NCBI GenBank assembly: GCA_030280995.1
Contig: JASXTE010000016.1
Span: 18,047,501-18,111,500 of the forward strand
DNA from: Hemileia vastatrix
Lineage: Eukaryota; Basidiomycota; Pucciniomycetes; Pucciniales; Zaghouaniaceae
Direction: 5' to 3'
DNA: 64,000 nt
Shown: piece by piece, positions 48,783 through 59,616 of the stretch
Layout: each line of letters begins with the position of its first letter
Position numbering within the stretch: position 1 is the first letter of the stretch
Program-made: the position numbers and the translations under genes
The notes under the pieces: model-generated
What the model saw: only the letters and a program-made list of their open reading frames with translations
Database searches by the model: none
What the model was told of the DNA's origin: nothing

Positions 48783-48793
48783 GGGTGAGGGAG
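48783..48793 (+). other. Polypurine tract of B4
   Basis: GGGTGAGGGAG directly precedes the 3' LTR. The equivalent GAGTGAGGGAG precedes the LTRs of B1 (minus strand), B2 and B3. Confidence 0.7.
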
Positions 48794-49231
48794 TGTCAGC
48801 CTATATATCCCTAGGACAGAGTATTTTCGATACTTAAAATAAGATAACCTTAATTACATTAAGCTTATATCTTTAAAATAAGGTTAAAACAATAATATAT
48901 ATGTTTATATTACATATATATATAATTATTACTCTATTATATAAATTATAGTAATTTAAATAGCTTATCCATAGCCTAATAATACTTATTAAGGTGTTAA
49001 TGGAGTCATAATATACTTATCTTAAGTGATATAAAGTAATTATAGACATACATAAGCTTATATGTATACATAAATCTCATATTCAGTGAAATATGCAGTA
49101 TATTATGTATATTTAGGTCTATAAGTGGGTTTTTGCTTCTTAATAGCCTATAACCTTTGTTTTTATTCTCATTTTAGGTCATATGGACGTATTCAGTGGA
49201 TTCACAATGCCTACAGAAGCATAAACATCTA

Positions 49232-51010
49232 CACAAGGGGAAAAAAGTGTGCACTAGACGTCCTGTGCCTTTTTTGATACCATGTTGTGATTCTGGTCTA
49301 TAACATGGAGTGACCCTGGTTGAGCCCAGTCCTCCCCTTCATATCCATTGTTACCCACTACTTCCCCTCCCCTTACATCACATCCCCTCTTGCTCTCATC
49401 TCCTCCCCTTACATCATGTCCCCTAAACTCACCTATTTATATTCTGTCCCCCTAAGTTACCTCCCCTGAATTTACCACTGTTGCTTTACCTCACCTCCCT
49501 TTCCCTTTTTCTCCCCTCCACTTATAATAATATTTGACTTCTATGAAACCTTCCTAGAGCTGTACCACTGTCTTCACACAGTCTTGTTTAAGCCATTCTC
49601 CCCTGGGATCTTATCATTTTTTCTCTTCAAATTGGTCAATTCTCCTCTCCGTCCCTTTTTACCCTTTCTTCCAAAGAAATGCATTAAACTTTTGAAAATT
49701 TGCATGGCTCTTGGTAATCAATCCAAGCAATACAATTTCCCATTTAAAAAATTACTCTTCTTTGCCCTTCTCCAATCATGGCTCACAATGCTTCTTTTCT
49801 GATGAACACTAATTTCCCCTACCAATATTTCACTCTCTCAAAAGGTCTTCTCTTTCGTTTTACTTTTCTGCTTGACAGATGGTGAATTATATTAATTACC
49901 GATGATATTTATCATTACTTTACTTAGAGCATCAACACTTGTGAGGATGTGTAACTCCTACTTACTTGCATATTAGTTCTGAGTTGCACTAATAATGAGG
50001 CCATTCCACACTTGTTAGGGAAATTCTTCACTATTTGTGAGTTACACAAAATATTCAACACTCATGTTTTTGCATGAATTCAGTAATTTCTAATTTATTT
50101 TCTCACATGTCTTTGCACTAACACTACCAGCACCATTTGTTACGCCACACGGCGTAACGGCTGTGTAACGGAGGCGTAACAGTTGCATAACAAATACATA
50201 TGCGATGCCCTACAAACGACAAACATCCTTATGTCCCCTAGCAACAAAAATAATCGTTACGTGTTTGTTACGCCGTGTGGTGTAACAAACAGTGCTGGTA
50301 GTGTCCTAAAATCACAACTTGAGCTCATGCAGGGTTCAGTAAACTGTACCAGATTTCTAGTGTATGGTTTCCTCCCCTTGTGTGAGCCATAATTGAAGAA
50401 GGGAAATAAACAGTAAAATTTTTAAAGGGGGCATTTTATTTCTTGGATTGATTACCAAGATCCATGCAAATCTTTGAAATTTTGATGTATTTCTTTGGAA
50501 GAAAGGGAACAAGAGGGACGGAGAGGAGAATTGAATAATTTGAAGATAAAAAGAGATAAGAGCTCAGGGGAGAATGGCTTAAAAAAGACTGTATGAAGAC
50601 AGAAATAGGGCTCTAGGAAGGTTTCATAGGAGTCAAGGGGAGAGAAAAAACGGAAGAAAGAGGGAAGAGGTGAAGGGAGGGAAAGGAAAGGTGAGCAAAG
50701 GAGATAGAAAAAAAATCAAGAGGGTAGATGTGAAGGTAGGGAAAGAGTTGAACAAAAGAGGGGAAAAACTCAAAAATAAGGATAAGAGAAAGTATATAAC
50801 TTAAATTAAAAGAAAAGAAAAACCTACATGTGAAGGGTACAAAAGGGAAGAAAAAAAGTGCGCAAAGAAAGGGAAAACCCATTTGAGTGGATCAGGAGAG
50901 ACAAAACTGAAGGGGGCTTTGACAGAGTGACCGCCTGAATCACTCACTAAATCCATGCATGAAACCAAAAAAAGCACTAGACGTCTAGCGCACACATTTT
51001 TCCCCCTGTG
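49232..51010. mobile_element. Non-autonomous TIR DNA transposon, 1779 bp
   Basis: Both ends start CACA(A/G)GGGGAAAAA when read inward, and the terminal inverted repeat extends about 31 bp with four mismatches, to CTAGACGTC. CTA is duplicated on both sides (49229-49231, 51011-51013), and the empty site is visible in the 5' LTR of B4. A second inverted block (CTATGAAACCTTCCTAGAGC at about 49540 against its complement near 50630) makes the element a long foldback. The left half is C/T-rich and the right half G/A-rich. There is no transposase. The 3-bp duplication and CAC- ends recall CACTA-type elements, but the family is not certain. Confidence 0.88.
50121..50304. mobile_element. 184-bp MITE nested in the TIR element
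   Basis: ACACTACCAGCAC at the left and GTGCTGGTAGTGT at the right begin inverted repeats of 38 bp (50121-50158 against 50267-50304) with three mismatches. They include GTTACGCC(G/A)CACGG-type text. GTAAC-containing phrases recur inside. A clean target duplication is not visible. It is markedly richer in CpG than its surroundings. Confidence 0.75.
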
Positions 51011-51747
51011 CTATTTCAGGCGCATACACTCAGTTTGGACAACTTAATCTGCTTCCTTGGATGGATATTCACGGATTTATGGGTTGGGAGGTCATTGCTG
51101 GGTTAATATGGATGCCTGGGGATGTTATTGGGGGCTTGGACATTTCATTTGTCTCATTTATATGCTTTGGTTTTCATTATATTCTCTTTGAATAAGTTAT
51201 CTTATCTGTTTCATTATGGTATCCGCTTTTATCTGGATTTTCTATTTATGGTATGGGTCTGTGTTATAATTAATTGTGATGAAGGGTCCTTACTGGAGAT
51301 CTGGTTGTTGAATCTGCTTAAAGTGGACGCCATGGGGAGGTGATGGGCACTCACAGCTCTGTAATTGCCAGTGATAGCAGTGACATAATCTGGATTGAAG
51401 GTCTGTGTACTCCAGTGGATTTTGGTATAAGGGAGGATTTTGGCAATTATTAGACATCACTTACTTACTAAAATTCAAATAAACATTATAACACAATTAT
51501 TATCATTTAGAAATATTTTATAAAGCCTTTATAATTTGATATTATCTTTATATAAGCTATAACTATATTATATTCATCTATTTTTCACCACAAGCATGCA
51601 ATTAAATCCAAGTATTGTGAGTTTTATTTGAGTATAACTTTTTTATTAGTCTTCCCCTGAGGTTTAATCACTAAATAATTTATTAATAAGTAGTGGGACC
51701 ATTAATAAATACTATCAAATCATACTTATATACTAGATACACTAACA

Positions 51748-52536
51748 ATAATATTATCAATTCTTGGCTGTACTCCCATTAGTCCTTTGAATGGCTCATT
51801 TTTTCTAGTTCTATTATACAAAAATGCAGCCATAGTCATAGTCTCTGCCCATAGAAATTTGGGTAGTTGATACTCTAGAATCATTTTTCTAGCTTTCTCC
51901 ACTACTGTTCAGTTTATTCTTTTAAAAGTTCCATTATTTTGTGGGGTATTGGGGGTTGTGATCAGGTGAATGATTCCTTGTTCCCTAAGCCATTGTGTAA
52001 ATTTGTTACTAGTGAATTCTCCTCCACCGTCTCTGATAATTCTTTTTATCTTTATTCCTTTCTGTCCATCTAGTGTGTTGACTGTAACCTTTATCTCACA
52101 AGAGGACTTGTGAGATTAAACTATAAGGTAAGTCAGGAATATAGTATGAATTACTGAAGAAAATTTTCTTATGACTCTCAGTATTGTATAATTCAACATC
52201 TCCGTTGCCTTTAATCTCAACAGTTCTACCTACTTCCCCAATTTTTACTATACCTTTGAAATCTTGAAACTTTGAAAAATCTTCTCACTTTTTGAACATA
52301 TATTCCGAGGCACCTGAGTCTAATAATATTTCATTACTAGAATCATGACACAAGTTAGCTTCCATGGCTCCAAAATATGTAAATATAGGAAGCTCTTGGT
52401 CACCAACCAATATTTCAAGATTGCTTTCCACACCGTCATTATCCTTTCAATACAAGAACTCCTCTTCTTATTAATCTCCAAAGATTTTAAATTCCCAATC
52501 AATAACCTTTCTTTTATTTAGGGGCTGACTTTCTTC
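51748..52536 (-). pseudogene. Copia protease and 3' half of the integrase core
   Basis: Leftward: EILLDSGASEYMF is the Copia protease motif (about 52330). Text then jumps from YIPDLPYSLIS to KIKRIIRDGGGEFTSNKFTQ and TPNTPQNNGTFKRIN. These carry the second Asp and the region of the catalytic Glu (here Phe-Lys replaces the usual E-R). The zinc-binding domain and first Asp are missing, so several hundred bases were deleted near 52090-52140. Confidence 0.75.
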
Positions 52537-52737
52537 CTAATTATTGATTGGAATTCTCTTTCCTAGGAATGCAACCGCTTTCCCCTCCTTCTCTTCACTT
52601 GTTTCGGCTATAGAAGCATTTTTGGGGGGTGCACACTTGTATTTTGTCCAAGCTTTCCTGCACCCTTTTGCCAAGTGACCCATAATGCCGCAATTATAAC
52701 ATTTGATGTTTCTTTTTTGGTTTGGAGCTACTGCCAT
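52537..52737 (-). pseudogene. Copia Gag zinc knuckle
   Basis: CYNCGIMGHLAKGC is a canonical C-x2-C-x4-H-x4-C nucleocapsid knuckle, followed by a Lys/Ala/Glu-rich tail. It is in frame with the end of Gag only after decay between 52740 and 52857. Confidence 0.82.
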
Positions 52738-52857
52738 GGGGAAATTTTCTTCCTTTCAAAAAGCAAATTGTTTGCTGTCCTTTTCAAGGCGTTTAAATAC
52801 TTCCTCTAAACCAAGTACTACATCTCCTTGGATCAAGATATGAATGAATGACTTGTA

Positions 52858-53325
52858 TTACCTGGGCAACTTGTGTAATACTTGAAGAGAAAGAACTTCA
52901 TCATCTACTTTCAATCCGGTAAGTTTAATTTTGCTATTGATGGCTCTGATGTCCTTGAAAAATTGGCTGGCATTAGTGTATTTGATGGTTAACAGTTCAT
53001 TAAAAGTTAATCTTCTCCCTTGGGTGTCTCCACCCACATAATTTGCTTTGAGTAGCTCCCAGGCTTTCAATCCATTTCCTTTATGTTCACCATACAGCTC
53101 GCTCACAATAACAGCTACATGATCATCATTGAGGTGGAAAATAATTAGATTGTACGACTCTCTTTTCCTTTCTTCTACTTTATTTAATTCCTTTACATTG
53201 ATATAATATAGGCAATTAATGTTGTCTAATTCTTCTTCCAAAATTGTAGACCAGACAAAATAATTGTTTTCATTGAGTAAGAAACGTGGATGAGTATTAT
53301 GAGTAGCGTTTACTGATTTAGACAT
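52858..53325 (-). pseudogene. Copia Gag
   Basis: The open frame of 155 codons (MSKSVNATHNTHPRFLLNEN at the start) has features of Copia Gag: NNYFVWSTILEEELD near the N-terminus and KAWELLKANYVGG, then LTFNELLTIKYTNASQFFKD. The start codon lies 45 bp inside the right LTR. It is open to LQVLHKLPR, then stops where Gag should continue. Confidence 0.85.
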
Positions 53326-53370
53326 TTGTTATTCTTTAAATGATTGATAGATTTTTTTTGGTACTGGTAA

Positions 53371-53985
53371 TGTATTAAATTAAATAAATATAATATTTTA
53401 TAATTTCAATATAAAAAATAAGCAATATAACATTTTTAAACTATTTAAAACTAACTAAGTAATGACACTCAAGTGCATGCTTATTTATATTCCTGTTTTC
53501 TAAAATGTACATGATAATAACTGGCTTTTCTCTTGTAGCATTTCAAATAGGATGCTATTACCATTCTCTCTTTTCTATACCACACTTCATATTCTCCTTT
53601 TATCTTCTTAAAATTTGCTTTTCCACAATTTATAGACTTTCTTTTATTAGTTATCTTGTCTTTGAATATGTATAACATTGTTACCTTTTTCATATGTAAT
53701 CTATTAATATTTGATCTTCTGCTTTTTGTATTATAGTAATCTTTAATTGCACACCTTAAGATTAAATTTTTAACTTTTATCTTTCCATGCCACCTTATCA
53801 CTTTTACATTTTTATCTATTAATTTATTTATTCTTTTAAATAGTATTTCTTGTCTTTTATTCACCTGTTGTAAAGCACTATTATTTTCTTCATTATCATT
53901 GATGCTTATTGCATCTGTTAATTGCGCTTCATCACTGTGAGATGTTGAATAGAGGTGTGCTAAGTTTTCCATAGTCACATTAACA
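53371..53985 (-). repeat. Right (5') LTR of the Copia element
   Basis: Begins TGTATTAAATTAAAT and ends GTCACATTAACA, colinear with 38457-39070. B3 RNase H text continues directly after it. Confidence 0.9.
53481..53978 (-). CDS. ORF inside the Copia 5' LTR, basic 165-residue protein
   Basis: Starts MTMENLAHLYSTSHSDEAQL at 53978, seven bases from the LTR edge, and ends FRKQEYK-stop. It is colinear with the LTR frame at 39120-38566. The composition is basic, with KRQEILFKRINKLIDK and YLKCYKRKAS. It reads in the same sense as the element and lies upstream of gag. No known domain was recognised. Whether it is translated is unknown. Confidence 0.5.
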   Translation of the reverse strand: MTMENLAHLYSTSHSDEAQLTDAISINDNEENNSALQQVNKRQEILFKRINKLIDKNVKVIRWHGKIKVKNLILRCAIKDYYNTKSRRSNINRLHMKKVTMLYIFKDKITNKRKSINCGKANFKKIKGEYEVWYRKERMVIASYLKCYKRKASYYHVHFRKQEYK

Positions 53986-55768
53986 ATTTGAACTTGTCAC
54001 TGACTGCAGCGCAGTTAAATCCCTACTAAACTTGAAAGCACCTAACAGACATATGTTCAGATGACAGCTGACAGTTCATGAATATAGAGGGAGAATGACA
54101 ATAATTCATAGGGCTGGTATTGTTCACTCAAATGTGGATATTTTATCAAGGTTACCTTTACCGAATGATGACTCGAATCCTGCATATGTTCCTGAAGAAG
54201 AAATTATTCATATTCATGGGATATATGTGGTTGTTTGAAGGAAGAGATATTACAGCTTATTCTGGATTCATATGATAAGGACACTGACTTAAAAAAGTTA
54301 TGTACCATATTAAATGATCAAAAGAATGTTTCAATACAAGAATTAATTAAAACCCTTCCACCAAAGTACCAGAAGGCTTTGAAAAAGGAAAATTTTCAAT
54401 TGATGAAGGATACCTCTATTATAGAAGAAAGTTCAGTAATGTTATTGTTATTTCTACTTCTATGAAAGAGATCAGGATAAAATATAGGCTGGACATTTTG
54501 ATCTTGGAAAAACAATGATCAGAATTAAAAACACTGCTTGGTGGGCTAATATGTCTGAAGACACCAAACTATTTGTTGAATCCTGTGATTCTTGCCAAAA
54601 ATCAAAAAGATTGAATGATAAAATTTCTGGATTAATGCAACATATTGAATCTCCTGATGCACCATGGCAAATAATAAACATGGACTTTGTAACAGGACTA
54701 CCCATTTGTGGTAAATACACTTATAACTCTTGTCGGGTTATTGTGGATAGATTCACAAAGATGTGTAAATTTGTCCCCGCCCACAAGGATGTTTCCACTA
54801 AAGAATTAGCCTTCTTATGGTGGTCTCATATTTTTAATTCTGCAGGTTTTCCTAAAGCCATAATCTCTGACAGGGACCCTAAATTTACTTCTAACTTTTG
54901 GATGTCCCTGATGGATATTTGTGGTTGTGATCTAAAACTTTCTACCGCCCATCACCCTCAAACTGATGGATTAGCTGAAATAATGATTCAGAATTTAGAG
55001 GACATGATAAGAAGGTGTTGTGCCTTTGGCCTTGAGTACAAAGACAATGACAGACTTACTCATGATTGGCTTACCCTACTTCCTGGGTTGGAATTTCCTT
55101 AAAATAGCACTGTTCATTCTGTTACTCAGAAAAAGCCTTTTGAGCTCTGGCTTGGATATGTTCCAAACACTCCTGCTCAAATTCTCAATAATAAAATACT
55201 TAAATTGGATATACATCCTGGTGTAAAATCCTTTCTTCAAATGCAATAACTTTGCAGAAGTCATTCTCAAAAATGTATTGAAAAATCCTTTGAATATGAG
55301 AAGAAGAGATGGGACCAATCCCATAAAGAATACACTTTTAAAAAGGGTGATGAGGTACTTATTTCTAGAGTCCACTTCAATTTACAAAGTAATAACAAAT
55401 TGAAGGACACATTTGTAGGTCCATTTGTTGTCAGAAGAATGGTTGGTGATAATGCGGTTGAATTTATTTTGTATTCTCCATATGACAGAAAACATCATGT
55501 GTTTATAATATCTCTTCTGAAACCGTACACATCCATTAGTGATTTATTTCCCAAAAGGAGGGGAAGACCAAGAAGGACCCCTAATGAAATCACTGAGACA
55601 GCAGAAATTGATAAGATTCTAAATGACAGAAAAGTTACTACTGAAAAAGGTACAGAATACTTATTAAGATTCAAGAATAAATCTTCAGAATATGATTCAT
55701 GGATACCTGGGAAAGAGATATCTAATCTTTCTACTCTTCTGAAGAAATATAAAAAGAAAAAATCATAG
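53985..55768 (+). pseudogene. B3 RNase H (3' part), integrase and chromodomain
   Basis: RNase H resumes as LNLKAPNRHMF and GRMTIIHRAGIVHSNVD. The integrase zinc region is partly deleted (RLDILILEK-like text) but CDSCQKSKRL remains. The core (INMDFVTGLP, ISDRDPKFTSNFW, HHPQTDGLAE) is open 54515-55102. The C-terminal domain and chromodomain are open 55400-55768 (EIDKILNDRKVTTEKGTEYL, YDSWIPGKEISNLSTLLKKY). Confidence 0.87.
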
Positions 55769-55798
55769 CATTTTTTTATTGTATTTAGAGTGAGGGAG

Positions 55799-56552
55799 TG
55801 TCAGCCAGGCTGCAAGACTTACCCAGTAAAATAATTAATTATTTACTGGATGAATCCACACCTTATTATTTTAATTATTTTTAATTATGATTTATTTACA
55901 TTAAAATTACCTATAATAAATAAACTAATTAAAGAATGGTTAAGTTATTGAATAATTAAAATTAAAATGTCCCTTATATTTTTATTTTCTAACACTGTGC
56001 TCAATGACAGCTTGAAAGAAATAAAAAATTTAAATTTAAATTAAAAATTAATATTCAAATAAAAATAAATATATACAAAAAACTCAAATTTCTTATTTAG
56101 AATTGACCTTTACAGTAAATATTAAATAAATTAATTTATTCCTGTCATATTCTGTAAATACACCTTTTTGACGCCTTCTTTTTAGAACATCTTTATTATT
56201 TGAAAATATTCCTTCTGGAATTCTCTTTTCTCTCTCTCATGCTACTGTTTTTTGAATTTTATTATACTGCTTTGTCTCTCCTTTGCCTATATGGCCTCTC
56301 ATTTTGGTTGTTTTTGATCCATCCATTACTTACTTACATTTAAAAAAACATTTATTCCATTTGATACTTATTGCTATTTATTATTGGTTATAGTAGCTAC
56401 ATTCTCTTAGTTCTATCTCATTAATTTATTATAATAATACAATTTTTTCCCTCTTACAATTGAGTAAAAAAAATAAAAGATATAAAAAACATACTTTACA
56501 CTTTAAAATCCTAAAATTCTACTGTTACTGCAGTTGGACTGCCGTTAAAAAC
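55799..56552 (+). repeat. 3' LTR of B3, truncated
   Basis: Starts TGTCAGCCAGGCTGC after GAGTGAGGGAG and matches the 5' LTR up to CTGCCGTTAAAAAC, where the LTR at 56553 begins. The last roughly 30 bp are missing here and should lie beyond the nested insertion. Confidence 0.88.
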
Positions 56553-57484
56553 TATCAGCCGGACATCTAGAAGAGGAAGAGGAAGAGAGAAATAACGGAG
56601 AGGAGAAGGAGAGAATAGAGGTGAAAGTTTTAAAAAAGGGGAAGAAATAAAATAATTAAATAGTTTTAATTATTCTAAAAGAAAAGGAAAGGAGGATTCC
56701 TTGGGACTTGACACAATAATGAGGGTTATTAAATTATAAAATATTTATTTTAAGTAAGAGTTATTTTCAATGCGTTGAAAAAACTGTTATTATTAATAGA
56801 CCTAATTCAACCTTTAGTTATTTATATAAAATTTAAATTAGATTTGTAATACTAATTAAAATAATAATAAATATATTATATTAAAAATATGTTCAAGTTT
56901 GAGTGTATAATAAGAAGTGAGGCTACAGGGGGTTACCCAAGGCCTTTATATAGATAAGGGGCCCTCTGAAGTGTCATAATAAAGTATATACAAAAAGTAG
57001 TAAAAATATGAAAACAATTAAATGATTCTGAGTAAGTACAAGGGGAAATATGACACAATTAACTAAAAACATGAGTTAGAGCCTAAATATCCACCAATTC
57101 AATCCCAAACAGTTACAAAATAATTTGCATGTAATTAAATAAGTTTGAGACTTATAAACATAATTAAATGTGAAAAATAATGTAATTAATTAATTTAGTA
57201 TAAAACATGAATAATTAATTACTTTAATTACTTTTATTAGTTTAATAATTGATTTAATTTAAAACAAATGCTTATTATAACAACATTACTAATTTTTAGG
57301 ATGAAACATTAATAATATATTTAAATAAGTGTTTTAACTTGTTTAATATTTTGATGACACAATTATGAATCCAAAAAGCGCCAAATATTATTGTTAAATA
57401 ACATATCTAAGGTTTTATATAATATATAAATTTAATTACATTATAAGTTATTTTATACTTATAATTATAATATATGTTTATAAT
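56553..57484 (-). repeat. Partial B1-type LTR (D)
   Basis: Starts TATCAGCCGGACATCTAGAAG, close to the solo LTR at 12759. It contains the conserved TATA block (minus strand TATATAAAGG near 56952-56943) and matches that family until ATATATGTTTATAAT. There it stops and unrelated, GC-richer DNA begins. Its right part is absent from the window. Confidence 0.82.
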
Positions 57485-57575
57485 AGGGGGTATCAATGAT
57501 CAGGGATCCGCAATTAGGGATCAGGAATTTTTTTTTCCAGGATCAGACATTATTAATTGCGGAAGATTCTTATCA

Positions 57576-57593
57576 ACTAGCCCCGGGGCTAGT
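57576..57593. other. Perfect 18-bp GC-rich palindrome
   Basis: ACTAGCCCCGGGGCTAGT reads the same on both strands. It lies 90 bp inside the putative element end, between the small inverted pairs CCGCAATTA/TAATTGCGG (57508-57516, 57554-57562) and GGGATCAGGAATT/AATTCCTGATCCC (57517-57529, 57652-57664). Subterminal transposase-binding sites are a plausible reading. Confidence 0.7.
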
Positions 57594-57815
57594 GGGTAAG
57601 GAATCCACGATAATGCATTATCCAGCCTCTTATACCCCAATTTCCATTCCTAATTCCTGATCCCAAACTCATCTCATCCATGATAGATTTGCAAGAAAGT
57701 CACATGACTCATAATTGCTGATTCCATCCTTAAGTCTTTCCTCACTCAATGCTACTTATTTTGGTGGCTAAAACTTAAGTTTTTTTTCTATCTACACACC
57801 CCAACTGCACATTTT

Positions 57816-59105
57816 GTGGTGAATTCCCACTTCCCTCATCACATAAGCCTTCCACCGGCAACAATGAAACACCTCTCTACTAGGAAACTACTTCACTCAA
57901 CAATGAATGCTATTACTTTTCTTTTAGTTCTTTACTATAAATATAACTCTGATTTGGAAGATGCTTTAGCTTATATTTGTTTTATTTCAAAAAAGTGTTA
58001 CATCATCACCAGGGGACCAAATCTTTATCATGATCCCCGATATGATCTGGCCTCCATTCTCAACATTCCTCATTTAAACTTCACCCGATTCTTTCTTCAA
58101 ACTTTATCAACTCATCTACAATCATCCTATCTTTCATAACAATTTCCATAACAAACAGCGTAATTCTGCCATCCAACTTGCTGTTGCACTATGTCACTTT
58201 GGCTCAAATGGAAACGGTGCTGCTGTAAGCCATTTGGATAATCTCTTTAACATAGGATATGGTACCATGTTATTATACACCAAGCGCTGTATGATTGCTA
58301 TCCTTTCCCTCAAGTCTCAAAAACTTGCTTGACCAACTCCAGAACAGCAACTTGAATCCTCTCAAGTAATGCAAGCTGAAGGTTTCCCTGGCTGTGTAGG
58401 ATTTGTTGATGGCACAACTATACCTTTGAGTCAAAAGCCTGCTCATGATGGCAACTATTATTTTGATTGCAAAAAAAGGTTTCTTCAAAATCTTCTCCAA
58501 TTTCTCATCCTTCATAAACTAACTTTTTATCTTCTTTCTAGATACTCTATTGCTGTTCAACTTGTATGCGATGTCAAAAAAAATTTTATTGCTTTTCATA
58601 GTGGCTGCCCTGGCTCATGTCATGACTCTTCCGTCTTCCAAAGAATGATGATTTCTCAAACCCCTGACTCATACTTTGACAAATCTCAGTACCTCCTTTC
58701 AGACTCAGCATATGCAAGTGGGAAGTACATTATACCTGCTTTCCGTGGTGCAACCTTAGAAAATGACCCCAAAAGTAAATTTAATTATCACCTTGCCCAA
58801 TCAAGAGTACAAATTGAACATACTATAGTTATTTTAAAGGGAAGATTTTCTAGTCTTTGGGAGATCAGAATCCAATTTCAAAAAAATTGGAGATCAAAAC
58901 TGCAAATCATTGGATCATCACTTGCTTTATACTCCACAATATCCTAGCTGATTTAAAGGATGAGTGGAATGATCTTTATGAAGAAGAGGATCCTGAACCA
59001 GCACCGGATCTCCCCTCCCTTGAATCACAAAACATTCATTCAACCGGTATACGCTCTTTCATTATGCCTATTACTCTCCAACATTTCTCTTCACCACCCT
59101 TTTAA
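57816..59105 (+). pseudogene. PIF/Harbinger-type DDE transposase
   Basis: The N-terminal part is readable at 57816-58139. After a frameshift come VALCHFGSNGNGAAVSHLDN and YGTMLLYTKRC. A TGA at 58332 stands where Trp is usual. The core has GFPGCVGFVDGTTIPL (Asp 58408), LLSDSAYASGKYIIPA (Asp 58702) and SRVQIEHTIVILKGRF (Glu 58816), the DDE set of the PF13359-type nuclease. A 63-nt intron (58479-58541, GTTTCT...CTAACTT...TTTCTAG) joins CKK and RYSIAVQ in frame. A frameshift near 58890 moves the end into WIITCFILHNILADLKDEWN. Three or four lesions only, so it is a young relic. Such enzymes cut and paste with 3-bp TWA duplications. Confidence 0.9.
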
Positions 59106-59616
59106 ATTATTTTTTTTACTCTCCGAATGTCCTCTTTTTGTACTTCATTCACTTGGTTTGGTATTTTGGTTTGTTGCATATTCATTTTTTTTTGGAATTT
59201 ACAGTGAATATCTTTTTTTTGGATGGCTCATTGGTTTTCTTTCACCAGCACAACATGAAATCGCATATTTTGTCAGTGATTTTTTTTTTCATTCATCACT
59301 CATATCCTTTTCATCCTCTGCTCAAACATCACTCAAATATTTTCGTTACTTTTATTTTCTCAACTCATCTCACCAGGTAAGTCTTTTATTTTCTTTTTTC
59401 TTGTTTTTTATTTGCTAATCATGAATTTTTTTATTTTTATTTTTTTTGTTTTTTGTTTTTTTTTTGTTTTTTTCTTTGTTTTTTTTTTGTTTTTTTTTTT
59501 GTTTTTTTTTGTAAGTCCTTTTTTTTATTTTCAAGTTTAGACTAACTTTTTTTTTTCTCTTTTTTCTCTTTTTTTTCTTTTTTTTTCTCTCCTTCACCCT
59601 CTTTAGCTTCCTCATT
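59106..59616. other. Poly-T-rich spacer after the transposase
   Basis: No gene. From 59405 to 59590 the sequence is nearly all T with isolated G/C, giving meaningless Lys-rich frames on the other strand. Confidence 0.6.

Larger units (their letters stand above)
41133..51747 (+). mobile_element. Chromovirus B4, target duplication ATAAT
   Basis: LTRs at 41133-42308 and 48794-51747 (the latter holding a 1779-bp insertion) flank plus-strand gag-pol. ATAAT stands on both sides (41128-41132, 51748-51752), and the interrupted Copia integrase reads on across the gap. It is related to B1-B3 in every domain but clearly more divergent. Confidence 0.95.
48794..51747 (+). repeat. 3' LTR of B4, interrupted
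   Basis: 48794-49231 and 51011-51747 together match the 5' LTR. The break falls between AAACATCTA and CTATTTCAG and holds the 1779-bp element. The LTR ends TAGATACACTAACA. Confidence 0.93.
38457..53985 (-). mobile_element. Copia-type retrotransposon (minus strand), split by B4
   Basis: LTRs at 38457-39070 and 53371-53985 flank a minus-strand body in Copia order (gag, protease, integrase, RT, RNase H when read leftward). It lies inside B3 RNase H with an (A)ATTT duplication. Its integrase is interrupted by B4 at 41132/51748 and reads on across the gap (RIDNI, then IEFGKKVYYSI). Confidence 0.92.
32446..56552 (+). mobile_element. Chromovirus B3, split by a Copia element
   Basis: The 5' LTR starts at 32446. 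Coding relics run to 38456, where RNase H text stops at GAACAGAAATTT. The same RNase H sentence resumes at 53985 with AATTTGAACTTGTCACTGAC. The (A)ATTT shared at both edges is the 4-5-bp duplication made by the inserted Copia element. Integrase, chromodomain and a 3' LTR follow (55799-56552), the latter truncated by another LTR. Confidence 0.92.

Noticed and set aside
50613..50995. Phe/Leu-rich minus-strand frames in the right half of the TIR element
   Set aside because: They follow from the G/A-rich strand skew of a foldback element. The left half shows no related protein.
57485..57664. A short MITE made of the inverted pairs at the left edge of the Harbinger region
   Set aside because: The inverted arms are internal and offset, and no flanking duplication is seen. 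They fit subterminal repeats better.
59415..59615. Lysine-only minus-strand open frame
   Set aside because: It is the complement of a poly-T tract with no codon variety, no homology and no start context.
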